Source of the DNA: CAYVXE01 sp964455375
Lineage (GTDB): Bacteria; Zhuqueibacterota; Zhuqueibacteria; Oceanimicrobiales; Oceanimicrobiaceae
DNA: 39,860 nucleotides
Reading direction: 5' to 3'
NCBI GenBank assembly: GCA_964455375.1
Contig: CAYVXE010000033.1
Coordinates: forward strand, 1 to 39,860
Shown here: one piece after another, positions 25,445 to 32,939 of the stretch
Layout: the number at the start of each line of letters is the position of its first letter
Numbering within the stretch: position 1 is the stretch's first letter
Program-made: the position numbers and the translations under genes
Notes under the pieces: generated by a model
What the model saw: only the letters and a program-made list of their open reading frames with translations
What the model was told of the DNA's origin: nothing
Database searches by the model: none

Positions 25445-25495
25445 ATGGAGATTCATATAAAAATAAAATTTTCCATACAAGGAGGTGATGTTTAA
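25445..25495 (+). CDS. Possible 16-codon leader ORF
   Basis: ATG at 25445 encodes MEIHIKIKFSIQGGDV and stops at 25493-25495. A GAGGAAAAG precedes it. Its last codons overlap AAGGAGGTGAT (25479-25489), an 11-base match to the complement of the 16S rRNA 3' end. A second tiny frame begins at 25488 (MFNQTGCLLL). Neither resembles a known peptide. These could be leader peptides or chance. Confidence 0.25.
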   Translation: MEIHIKIKFSIQGGDV

Positions 25496-25541
25496 CCAGA
25501 CAGGATGTCTTCTTTTGTAAAACGGTGTTAAATGACATCGT

Positions 25542-25577
25542 GAGGCCATGTAAAAAGTCACCTTTTACTATGGCCTC
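25542..25577 (+). promoter_or_regulatory. Stem-loop in the leader of the pilin-like gene
   Basis: GAGGCCAT (25542-25549) pairs with ATGGCCTC (25570-25577). The inner arms GTAAAA.G and CTTTTAC extend the stem to about 15 pairs with small bulges. A smaller hairpin GAACG-AACAA-CGTTC follows at 25581-25595. Both lie 90-140 bases upstream of the pilin-like ATG and lack a terminal T-run, so a role in mRNA stability or attenuation is more likely than simple termination. Inferred only. Confidence 0.55.
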
Positions 25578-25682
25578 GAAGAACGAACAACGTTCCGGAC
25601 GAACTATGGGGAACGACATATATTTTTTCGTCTAAACCACGGAAGTATTTTTTTAATCACTAATTTTAAGGAGTAACATACG

Positions 25683-25757
25683 ATGGGACAACAACAACTT
25701 TTATTGCTGGTCTTAAGCGCCATCATCGTGGGCATCGCCATTGTGGTGGGGATTAAC
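25683..25757 (+). CDS. Pilin-like membrane protein, C-terminus lost in assembly gap
   Basis: Only the first 25 codons are readable before the 100-N gap: MGQQQLLLLVLS, then AIIVGIAIVVGIN. A strong AAGGAG (25668-25673) nine bases from the ATG and a long structured leader suggest high expression, as for a major subunit. The hydrophobic helix directly after Met-Gly resembles the N-terminal helix of a processed type IV pilin, without a basic leader peptide and without the usual Glu at position 5. The same MGQ-LLL start appears at 35212, which links this gene to the pilus cluster. It is probably the major pilin-like subunit of the system; that is inference from position and the N-terminus. Confidence 0.6.
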
Positions 25758-25857
25758 NNNNNNNNNNNNNNNNNNNNNNNNNNNNNNNNNNNNNNNNNNN
25801 NNNNNNNNNNNNNNNNNNNNNNNNNNNNNNNNNNNNNNNNNNNNNNNNNNNNNNNNN
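25758..25857. other. Assembly gap (100 N)
   Basis: A run of exactly 100 unknown bases removes the rest of the pilin-like gene. The right flank begins within a palindromic repeat pair (25862-25926), which probably broke the assembly. The true length of the gap is unknown. Confidence 0.99.
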
Positions 25858-25861
25858 GCGG

Positions 25862-25926
25862 CTGTAGCTCAACATTTATGTTGAGAAATCGCACTGAAGT
25901 TCCACGACATAAATGTCGTGCTACAG
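25862..25926. repeat. Paired palindromic element (REP-pair-like)
   Basis: Two 18-base palindromes stand in opposite orientation: CTCAACAT-TT-ATGTTGAG (25868-25885) and CACGACAT-AA-ATGTCGTG (25903-25920). They are bounded by CTGTAG on the left and CTACAG on the right. The 8-2-8 design in both halves and the inverted outer ends suggest a mobile or REP-like intergenic element. A half-copy is at 26155. Confidence 0.7.
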
Positions 25927-25967
25927 ACAAGCCATGAGTTTGTGGACAACACGCAAGCGGAAATTAA
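25895..25967 (+). repeat. 73-bp direct repeat, copy 1
   Basis: It begins TGAAGTTCCACGACATAAAT and ends GCGGAAATTAA. Copy 2 (26155-26227) has the same length and the same ends, with small compensating insertions and deletions inside. It contains the second palindrome of the paired element. Confidence 0.75.
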
Positions 25968-26105
25968 ATGGAAAGTTTTATCTTCTCAAATCGAAAATCG
26001 TTAATGGGCGTTCTTAAATCATTGAATTTGAATAACCAACAAGGAATGATGAACAGCGATTTTCACACTCGTTGCCCAATGGAAATTGGGTAACGAAGCA
26101 AGTAT

Positions 26106-26129
26106 GTTCCAAAATAGAAATTTTGGAAC
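26106..26129. repeat. Palindromic repeat GTTCCAAAAT-AGAA-ATTTTGGAAC, copy 1
   Basis: The two 10-base arms are perfect inverted copies with a 4-base loop. An identical copy, with the same AAGTAT-type left flank, is at 29582-29605, and a degenerate one is at 37794-37817. All are in intergenic spaces of the pilus locus. Confidence 0.8.
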
Positions 26130-26154
26130 GACAAGAAAAAGGAAAATCTGGAGT

Positions 26155-26227
26155 TGAAGTTCCACGACATAAATGTGTGCTACAGACGCTTCGCGAGCTT
26201 GTGGGACAGCCAGCAAACGGAAATTAA
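26155..26227 (+). repeat. 73-bp direct repeat, copy 2
   Basis: Partner of 25895-25967. Its palindrome is damaged (ATGTGTG instead of ATGTCGTG), and the first half of the paired element is absent. This suggests an older or partial insertion. Confidence 0.75.
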
Positions 26228-26253
26228 TTAACGAATCAAGCAACGCAGACAGG

Positions 26254-26281
26254 ATTAAAAATCCTATCGGATTTTTTTTAA
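26254..26281 (+). terminator. Probable Rho-independent terminator before pilC
   Basis: AAAAATCC (26257-26264), loop TATC, GGATTTTT (26269-26276), then more T. The stem is short and A/T rich but the T-run is long. It would end the pilin-like transcript 17 bases before the pilC-like ATG, limiting readthrough so that the pilin can be made in excess of the machine. Confidence 0.65.
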
Positions 26282-26297
26282 TTATTTAGTAGTTGTT

Positions 26298-27641
26298 ATG
26301 CCAGAATATCGTTACACGGGTGTCAATGTCAGCGGCAAACCAATCCAGGGCGTCGTGTTCAGCCCAGACGAAAAAACCGTCCGCAGCAAACTGCAACGTC
26401 TCGGGAAGACCAAAGGCATCCGCATTGACGCCATCGAGAAAAAAGTCACCTTTCGTTACAAAGTCCAACGCGGCACCGACAAAGCTGTCTTCGGCGAACA
26501 AAAGGCTTTTTCAAAGGAAGAGCTGCACAGCGCCCTCATCAAAATGGGCTACCGCATCTTTTACATCCGCAAAAAGCTCTTTGATTTTAAGTTTAAGGTG
26601 CCGGGAAAAGATCTCATTTTATTCATGCGTATCTGCGCCGACCTGTTGAAAGAAAAATTTCCTTATGATGAAATTTTGACCCTGGTTGGCAGCGACACCG
26701 AAAACAAACGGCTTAGAGAAACCATCCGGGACATCCAGAAAGATTTAAAAGCCGGCAATGACGGACATGTCGTTTACGGTAAACACGCGGATGTTTTCGG
26801 TAAATTTGTGTCTCACATGATGGCCATTGCCACCACCAGCGGCAACATGGCCGCAATTTACGAAAGTACGGCAAAGTTTCTCGAACGGGACGGTGAATTC
26901 AAAAGCAACATACGCAGCGTTCTGGTTATGCCGATCATGGTTTTGATCGCAATGTTTGGCGCCATCACTTTTTACGTCCTGTATATCTTCCCGAAAATGA
27001 CTAAAATGCTCACAAAGTTTGATATCGAGATTCCGCCCATGACCAAGGCGACGTTAGCATTCAGCAATTTCCTACAAAACAACTACATACTGTTGATTCT
27101 CGGCACGGGCATTCCATTCTTCTTTTTTATCCAATGGGCGCATACCGACCGCGGACGCTATGTTTTAGACCGGGCGTTGCTGAATATACCGGTTATCGGT
27201 GCGGTTTTACACCGCATAAGCATTGAAATCTTTTGCCGGGTTTTTCATGCGCTGTACAGCACATCCGGTGAAAATATTACGGCCATTCGCATTGCCGCGG
27301 AGTCCTGCCGCAACTACTACATTGAAAAACAGATCACAGATATTGTTGTACCTCTTATGTTGAAAGAAGGGAAGAGTTTCGTTGAATGTCTGAACCGGGC
27401 AAACTGTTTCACGCTCACCGCAGTGCGACGCCTGAAATCAGGCGAGGAGTCAGGTACGCTTCGGGAAACCGCGCTGCAACTGGCAAACTACTACGAAAAA
27501 GAGACTAAACACAAAATGTCACGACTGGTGGATTCCATCAATATTATGGTTTCGATTATTGTCACATTACTGATTATCGGACTAACGCTTGTTTCAACAG
27601 AAATAGGATTTGTCAGTCCGACATCACCATTATCAAGATAG
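26298..27641 (+). CDS. pilC: Type IV pilus / type II secretion inner-membrane platform protein (PilC/GspF)
   Basis: This is a polytopic platform protein of 447 residues that connects the ATPases to the pilin fibre. Two T2SSF domains are visible. The first runs about 108-240 (FMRICADLLKEKFPYDEIL, ending in the helix IMVLIAMFGAITFYVLYIFP). The second runs about 310-435 (FCRVFHALYSTSGENITAIR, ending in IMVSIIVTLLIIGLTLV). A third membrane segment lies between them (NNYILLILGTGIPFFFFIQW). The N-terminus (1-100) is the usual YRYTGVNVSGKPIQGVVFS cap. The ATG has no clear ribosome site and follows a terminator. The pilB-like gene starts nine bases after the stop. Confidence 0.93.
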   Translation: MPEYRYTGVNVSGKPIQGVVFSPDEKTVRSKLQRLGKTKGIRIDAIEKKVTFRYKVQRGTDKAVFGEQKAFSKEELHSALIKMGYRIFYIRKKLFDFKFKVPGKDLILFMRICADLLKEKFPYDEILTLVGSDTENKRLRETIRDIQKDLKAGNDGHVVYGKHADVFGKFVSHMMAIATTSGNMAAIYESTAKFLERDGEFKSNIRSVLVMPIMVLIAMFGAITFYVLYIFPKMTKMLTKFDIEIPPMTKATLAFSNFLQNNYILLILGTGIPFFFFIQWAHTDRGRYVLDRALLNIPVIGAVLHRISIEIFCRVFHALYSTSGENITAIRIAAESCRNYYIEKQITDIVVPLMLKEGKSFVECLNRANCFTLTAVRRLKSGEESGTLRETALQLANYYEKETKHKMSRLVDSINIMVSIIVTLLIIGLTLVSTEIGFVSPTSPLSR

Positions 27642-27650
27642 AGCAACAGT

Positions 27651-29480
27651 ATGAATAAAGCCACAGAGAAAAACACCATTACAGCAGAGATCAGTCTGAA
27701 GCCGCTGAATAAAGGTATGGGAAGATTGTCTGAGACCCTCGTCAAACGCGGCATTATTGACGAAAGCATGCTGCAGCAGGCAGCCGACATTCAAAGTCGC
27801 GAGCCAAGAAGCAGCAAACGCAAGCTCATCGACATTCTAATCCAGGATTTGGGCGTCAAACGAAATGCAATTTTTGTGGAAATGGCCAGGTTATATGGCT
27901 TTCCAATCATAAGTGTCGCCGACGATATCGATCGCTCCCGCATTGACTTTATCAAAGAAACGGTTTTCAACATGCCTGAACAGGTCTCCAATGAGCTCCT
28001 GGACAAAAAAATCCTCCCCTACAAATGGCATGACTTTAAACGCGACGTGCTGGTCATGATTACGGGTGACCCGACAAATGAAGACCTGCATAACATCGCC
28101 AAAAAACTCGACATTGCAGATGTGGAAGTCGCCTATGCGCCCCTTGAAGATATTGATGAATTGATTCATGACATTTTTCATTCCAACAATGAATTTCTGC
28201 AAAAGATTTTTGAAGAATCCAACGAAGTCGAATATTTTGAAGATGAGAGCAAACAGGTTGACGAAGACCAATTAGATGCTGAAATCAATAAAAGCCGTCT
28301 GGTCAACCTGATTGAAGGGATGTTGGTTGAAGCGGTACGAAAAGGCGCCAGCGATATCCACATCATCCCGAAAGAAAATAATACCACGGACATCTATTTC
28401 CGGGTTGATGGAAAACTACAACCGTGGTATTCGCAGTCGGAAATTAAACCGGAGGCGCTTATTGCGGTGGTGAAAGACCGGGCGGTAAATATCGACCGCT
28501 TCGAACGTGCAATTGCCCAGGATGGATTCATCCAACGAAAAATTGACGGGTTTTACATCCGGTTCAGAGTTTCCGTCATCCCCATTGTTGGAGTGGAATT
28601 TGATCGTAAATTTGAAAGCGTCGTCATCCGTATCCTGGACGACCGGAAAGTCATCACTGACCTTGGGGAAATCGGCCTGCAAAAACAGGCGTTGCAAGAT
28701 TTCAAGAAGGCCATTGAGCAACCACAGGGCATGGTCATTCTGACCGGTCCCACCGGCAGTGGAAAAAGTACCACGCTGGTCGCTGCACTTTCCCACGTCA
28801 TGGACCCGAGTAAAAATGTTTTGACCGTAGAAGAACCTGTAGAGTATTTAATCAATGGCGCCCGGCAGATAAAATTGAACCAGAAATTAAATTTCGACTC
28901 TGCTTTACGCTCCATTTTGCGGCACGATCCGGATATTGTGATGGTCGGTGAAATTCGTGATTTAAAATCGGCAGAAATTGCTATCTCATTAGCCAATACG
29001 GGGCACCTGACGTTTTCTACGCTGCACACAAATGACGCGCCAAGCGCTGTTTCAAGGCTATATATGCTTGGTGTGGAACCATTTCTCATCGCTAATGCCA
29101 TCAATCTGATCATGACGCAACGGTTGGTAAGAAAACTCTGTGAGGACTGTAAACAGCAAAATCCGAATCCTGACCCGGATAAACTTTTGCGGGTGGCATT
29201 TTCCAAAAAGGAAATTACAGAAACAGCATTTTACGAACCGGTGGGATGTGCAAACTGTTACCAGGGTTTTAAAGGCCGTGTGGCCATAACCGAAGCGTTG
29301 CTTTTCAATAAGGAAATTCGGCAGGAAATTCTTTCTGCACGGAACGAAGTTGACGAGCAAACAATCAGAGACCTGGCAGAAAATAACGGTATGTTGTCAT
29401 TACGACAATCAGGCAAAGAACGTATCAAGCAGGGCATAACAACATTGCAGGAAATTATTTCGGCAACGACGGAGCAGTAA
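27651..29480 (+). CDS. pilB: Type IV pilus / type II secretion assembly ATPase (PilB/GspE)
   Basis: This is a cytoplasmic hexameric ATPase of 609 residues that drives pilin polymerisation. The N-terminal MshEN-type region (about 22-175) contains LSETLVKRGIIDESMLQQA and ARLYGFPIISV; such domains in some homologues bind c-di-GMP, which is not checked here. The ATPase core has Walker A GPTGSGKS (366-373), Asp box TVEEPVEY (392-399), Walker B DIVMVGEIRD (428-437) and His box HLTFSTLHTND (452-462). Four cysteines (C497, C500, C533, C536) form the usual zinc site of PilB/GspE. PilT-type ATPases lack this site, so this is the assembly motor. The 228-base spacer after it carries a repeat and a terminator. 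Confidence 0.96.
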   Translation: MNKATEKNTITAEISLKPLNKGMGRLSETLVKRGIIDESMLQQAADIQSREPRSSKRKLIDILIQDLGVKRNAIFVEMARLYGFPIISVADDIDRSRIDFIKETVFNMPEQVSNELLDKKILPYKWHDFKRDVLVMITGDPTNEDLHNIAKKLDIADVEVAYAPLEDIDELIHDIFHSNNEFLQKIFEESNEVEYFEDESKQVDEDQLDAEINKSRLVNLIEGMLVEAVRKGASDIHIIPKENNTTDIYFRVDGKLQPWYSQSEIKPEALIAVVKDRAVNIDRFERAIAQDGFIQRKIDGFYIRFRVSVIPIVGVEFDRKFESVVIRILDDRKVITDLGEIGLQKQALQDFKKAIEQPQGMVILTGPTGSGKSTTLVAALSHVMDPSKNVLTVEEPVEYLINGARQIKLNQKLNFDSALRSILRHDPDIVMVGEIRDLKSAEIAISLANTGHLTFSTLHTNDAPSAVSRLYMLGVEPFLIANAINLIMTQRLVRKLCEDCKQQNPNPDPDKLLRVAFSKKEITETAFYEPVGCANCYQGFKGRVAITEALLFNKEIRQEILSARNEVDEQTIRDLAENNGMLSLRQSGKERIKQGITTLQEIISATTEQ

Positions 29481-29512
29481 AATGTAGGGCGGTCTCAAAG
29501 ACCATAAATGAG

Positions 29513-29570
29513 TGTCAGATTCCTCCCTGCGGTCGGAATGACAAATCGGGGCATTTTAGGCAACCCCAAC
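29513..29570 (+). repeat. Dispersed GGTCGGAATGACA repeat, intact copy
   Basis: It runs from TGTCAGATTCCTCCC through GCGGTCGGAATGACAAATCG to GGGGCATTTTAGGCAACCCC. The outer TGTCA pairs with TGACA. A second copy at 37548-37705 is interrupted by the second assembly gap. The shared GGAATGA core also appears at 12613 and 15224. A small GGTCT-CAA-AGACC hairpin lies just to the left (29491-29503). Confidence 0.7.
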
Positions 29571-29581
29571 AAATCAAGTAT

Positions 29582-29605
29582 GTTCCAAAATAGAAATTTT
29601 GGAAC
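29582..29605. repeat. Palindromic repeat GTTCCAAAAT-AGAA-ATTTTGGAAC, copy 2
   Basis: Identical in all 24 bases to 26106-26129, also preceded by AAGTAT. It follows the dispersed GGAATGACA repeat by about 11 bases, the same relative order seen at 37548-37817. Confidence 0.8.
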
Positions 29606-29632
29606 AAGAAGGAAAGAACAGTTACCAGAGGA

Positions 29633-29663
29633 GGGTTAGCTTTTTTGCGAGGCTAACCTTTTT
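29633..29663 (+). terminator. Rho-independent terminator between pilB and pilT
   Basis: GGTTAGC (29634-29640), 11-base loop, GCTAACC (29652-29658), then TTTTT. It lies 150 bases after the pilB stop and about 46 bases before the pilT start. The assembly motor and platform may therefore be transcribed apart from the retraction motor and alignment genes, unless readthrough occurs. Confidence 0.75.
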
Positions 29664-29708
29664 AATCAACACTTATCAAATACATGTAGAAAAGTCCGAC
29701 GAGTCGTC

Positions 29709-30941
29709 ATGGATTATCAAACGTCAAAAAATAAAATTCAGCAAGTGGCCGAACAAATACGTCCGGAGATGATCGGTGCGAACAAATGGCAATCAATGGC
29801 ACAGCTCATCGAGGATCAGACGGATGAATTTAAGCTGGCAATTAAGAATCATTTCGATGCATTTTTGCTGCACATGAAACGGTTGGATGCGTCCGACATC
29901 GATCTGGGTGGTCCGGGCTGTAAAGGGCGTATCTGGTACCGCATACACGGCAACAAACAGCCCGACAACAATCTCCCAGAGTACAGCATAGAAGAGACAG
30001 ATTTACTCATCAGCAATTTGCTTACCGGAGAAGACCAGAGCAAGTTGCTGCGGCAGCGCAACCTGGACTTTTCATACCGCGTTTTCGATGAAAAAGAAAA
30101 TATCTGGACACGATTTCGGGCCACGATTTATTTTGATCTCACCCATCTTGCCGTCAACATGCGGCGCATCAATGATCAGATCATTCCGTTTCCGCAATTA
30201 GGGTTTAACGAGCAAGTAGCAAAAGTTTTAAGTTTGAAATACCAGAAATCCGGGCTGGTTTTAGTGACCGGCATAACCGGTTCGGGTAAAAGTACGACGC
30301 TGGATTCCATCATCGATGCGAACAACAAAACGATGGCCGCGCACATCGTCATTATTTCTGATCCCATCGAATATGTGCACATGCCCATCAAGTCCATTGT
30401 GAAACACCGGGAAATCGGCCGGGATGTGCATTCGTTTAAAGAAGGAACCATTCAAGCGCTGCGTCAGGACCCGGATATAATAATGATCGGAGAAATGCGG
30501 GATGCAGAAACGATCATGACTGTATTGGAAGTTGTCGACAGCGGGCACAAAGTCTTTTCAACCTTGCACACATCGTCCGCAATTGAAAGCATTGATCGTA
30601 TAATTGGAGAGATACCGACGAATGAACAAAACCGTATCCGCACCAGATTGGCGGATGTGTTGACGTGTGTGATCTCACAAAAATTAATACCCAGCCAAGA
30701 CGGTAAACGTATTCTCGCAAAGGAACTTTTGCTCAGCAACTCGTCGGTGAAAACGGCAATTCGAAATAATAATATTGGTGAAATTTACCAAATTATTCAT
30801 CAGTCGAATGACCAGGGCATGATGACGATGGAACAGGATTTAGCCCGGCTGCACGCCGAAAACCGGATTTCGTATTTTGAAGCGTACATTAACGCCAACA
30901 ACAAAAGACGCTTCGAAGAATTAGTAAAATATACCTACTGA
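29709..30941 (+). CDS. pilT: PilT-like retraction ATPase
   Basis: This is a 410-residue secretion ATPase without the zinc cysteines of PilB. Walker A is GITGSGKS (188-195), Walker B is DIIMIGEMRD (256-265), and the His box is GHKVFSTLHTSS (279-290). The C-terminal AIRNNN (350-355) sits where PilT has its AIRNLIRE retraction motif, but the second half is changed. The Asp box reads ISDPIEYVH, with Ser replacing the usual first Glu of EDPIE. The N-terminal domain (about 50-160) is PilT-like and contains LDASDIDLGGPG. A retraction motor argues for a dynamic pilus rather than a plain secretion system. The gene is four bases before the pilM-pilN fusion. Confidence 0.9.
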   Translation: MDYQTSKNKIQQVAEQIRPEMIGANKWQSMAQLIEDQTDEFKLAIKNHFDAFLLHMKRLDASDIDLGGPGCKGRIWYRIHGNKQPDNNLPEYSIEETDLLISNLLTGEDQSKLLRQRNLDFSYRVFDEKENIWTRFRATIYFDLTHLAVNMRRINDQIIPFPQLGFNEQVAKVLSLKYQKSGLVLVTGITGSGKSTTLDSIIDANNKTMAAHIVIISDPIEYVHMPIKSIVKHREIGRDVHSFKEGTIQALRQDPDIIMIGEMRDAETIMTVLEVVDSGHKVFSTLHTSSAIESIDRIIGEIPTNEQNRIRTRLADVLTCVISQKLIPSQDGKRILAKELLLSNSSVKTAIRNNNIGEIYQIIHQSNDQGMMTMEQDLARLHAENRISYFEAYINANNKRRFEELVKYTY

Positions 30942-30945
30942 AACG

Positions 30946-32919
30946 ATGTTTGAACTGAAGCGAAAACACGCCATCGGCATTACGATAAACGGGACGGAAG
31001 TCAGAGCGGCTTTTTTAAGTCTGGTAAGAGGCAAAGCCGTCATCAAAGCACTGGAATCGACGAAGCTCACCATGCCTTTGGACCATACAAAAAAAACCGA
31101 ACCGCAATCGGCGACATCCCTCAATGATCTGGAAAATGCCTTTGATATTAATGAACAAAACTTCACCCCCGAAGAAGAATCCGAAGATACGGCTGAATCC
31201 GATGAAAAAGATCAAAATGTGAGTTTAATCTATTCTCTGCTGGACAAGTTCAAAGATACGAAAGCGAACCTGGCCATCAACTCCCCGATTCTAACAGTAA
31301 AGTATGATTATCTGGAAAAAGAAACCGCTAAACAAACCAGAAAACAGAAGAAAAAACTCAAAGACAAAATTGACTTTTGGAAAAATGACGACGACCAAAT
31401 CCGGCGCAGCATTTACGTCGATATCAGCGACGAAAAAGTTTTACAAGTAGATTACGAATATCATCCGGCTATCATCGATTTGATGGATGAAGTAAACACC
31501 TTTCGCGCCGGCAAGCTTAACCTCACATTAATGGACACCAATGAGCTGGCACTGACCGATTTGGTGCGGGAAATCTATAAATTCGAGAAAGATGAAATTA
31601 CCGCCATTGTCTACATTGAAGAGGACTTTTCCAGAATCATCTTCCTAAAAGGGCGTGACATCTATTATATCACCCCCATTGTTCACAAAGGCAGTTTGTC
31701 TCATGATGTTCTTGAGGTCATCTACAGCCGCATGATTTTTGCACAGGACCAGCATTTCATTCCGGAAATCAATAAAATTTTGGTAGCAGGACATTCCTCC
31801 CGGCTCAAAGCAAAATATTTTTTCCGCCAAAAATTTCCTTACGCTATCACCGGCTACCTCAACTCAAAAAAAATTCAGTCGCAATTGCGCTTTAAAGACC
31901 GCGGTCTGCTGTTTTCACGTTATGCCGTTCCCATCGCACTGGCGTGGAAAACTTTGCAAAAGGGCGTCTATTCGTCAAACAAAACAAATCTTTTACCCGA
32001 CTATATCATCGACCGCCAGAAACTGCCCAAACTGGCAGCACACGGTTACTTGCTTCTGTTCCTGTTGGCGCTAACCGCAGCATCTTTTTCATTTCTCATT
32101 TCACAGAAAAAAGTTGAGATACGACAAATCCAAACGAGAATTGCCACCATAAAGCAACAGATTGCCAACAACAAATCGCTAACAGACCGGGTTACATCTT
32201 TCGACAGCAAAATCATCGATATCGAGAAAAGAATTGCCCTTGCAGATACCTTCAGTAAAGACTACGATCTCCCGGTAGAATTTCTGACGTTGCTGAACAA
32301 ATCAATCCAGGAAACCGGAGACATCTGGATCACCGATTTAAAAATTAGCGGCACGAAAATTTCATTCAGCGGCCTTGCCAAACGGCGCGATAAAATTCCG
32401 CTGCTGGCGACGAAACTGGGCGGAGCCAACGTCAAAAAAATTACCCGCGCCCTCTACCGCAATACAAATGTCTTCTCTTTTAACATGGATAGAGATATCA
32501 AACACCTTAAAAAATCGATTCACATCGAGAAATTTATGCACAAGCCCGCACCAAACGTTAAAATCGCAGCCTCAGCACAAAAACCTTTCACCAACGGCGT
32601 CAGCCCAAAAACAGTTGCAATAAAATCCAAAAACCATTCGGACACAAAGGGGCATTCGACAAACACAGTACGGGTTAGCCTCTATAAATTGCTGATCGGA
32701 CAATATGTCTCCAGGAGAAAAGCTGATGCCGAAGCCGATAAGTTCCGTTCGGAAGGGTATCTGGTCGACATTGTGGGACGCGCATCGAAATCCAGCAAAG
32801 GAATGGTGTATTATGTCTATGTGGGAGCGTATAAAAACCGGGAGAGCGCCCAGAAATTATCCGATCTGCTGGCAGTTAAATTGGGAATTCATAACAAAGT
32901 CGTCAAAATTTACAACTAA
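30946..32919 (+). CDS. PilM-PilN fusion with C-terminal SPOR domain
   Basis: This 657-residue protein joins parts normally made as separate proteins. Residues 1 to about 340 follow an actin-like PilM fold, starting KRKHAIGITINGTEVRAAFL, with an acidic insertion (about 50-90). Then NLLPDY (348-353) keeps the NLLP motif by which PilN normally binds PilM. One membrane helix (about 365-386) and a PilN-like periplasmic coiled coil plus ferredoxin-like region (about 390-500) follow. A linker leads to a SPOR domain (about 575-657; LYKLLIGQYVSRRKADAEAD and VYYVYVGAYKNRESAQKLSD), which in other proteins binds denuded peptidoglycan. The whole would link the cytoplasmic ring to the cell wall. The ATG at 30946 is four bases after pilT. 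Confidence 0.85.
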   Translation: MFELKRKHAIGITINGTEVRAAFLSLVRGKAVIKALESTKLTMPLDHTKKTEPQSATSLNDLENAFDINEQNFTPEEESEDTAESDEKDQNVSLIYSLLDKFKDTKANLAINSPILTVKYDYLEKETAKQTRKQKKKLKDKIDFWKNDDDQIRRSIYVDISDEKVLQVDYEYHPAIIDLMDEVNTFRAGKLNLTLMDTNELALTDLVREIYKFEKDEITAIVYIEEDFSRIIFLKGRDIYYITPIVHKGSLSHDVLEVIYSRMIFAQDQHFIPEINKILVAGHSSRLKAKYFFRQKFPYAITGYLNSKKIQSQLRFKDRGLLFSRYAVPIALAWKTLQKGVYSSNKTNLLPDYIIDRQKLPKLAAHGYLLLFLLALTAASFSFLISQKKVEIRQIQTRIATIKQQIANNKSLTDRVTSFDSKIIDIEKRIALADTFSKDYDLPVEFLTLLNKSIQETGDIWITDLKISGTKISFSGLAKRRDKIPLLATKLGGANVKKITRALYRNTNVFSFNMDRDIKHLKKSIHIEKFMHKPAPNVKIAASAQKPFTNGVSPKTVAIKSKNHSDTKGHSTNTVRVSLYKLLIGQYVSRRKADAEADKFRSEGYLVDIVGRASKSSKGMVYYVYVGAYKNRESAQKLSDLLAVKLGIHNKVVKIYN

Positions 32920-32939
32920 AACGGGTTGAAAAACAAAAC

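Noticed and set aside
25479..25489. Fragment of a 16S rRNA gene end on the minus strand
   Set aside because: Only 11 bases match and nothing around them resembles rRNA.
25858..25937. C-terminal part of the pilin-like gene after the gap
   Set aside because: Frame across 100 N is arbitrary and the sequence is a palindromic repeat, not pilin coding sequence.
25862..26227. CRISPR array
   Set aside because: Only two long repeats with no regular spacers and no cas genes; fits dispersed palindromic elements.
26293..26649. 118-codon frame overlapping the start of pilC in another frame
   Set aside because: It lies inside the recognisable PilC coding region and has no family resemblance; overlap shadow.
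28553..29206. 217-codon minus-strand frame inside pilB
   Set aside because: Antisense shadow of the highly conserved ATPase core; the plus-strand frame has every expected motif.
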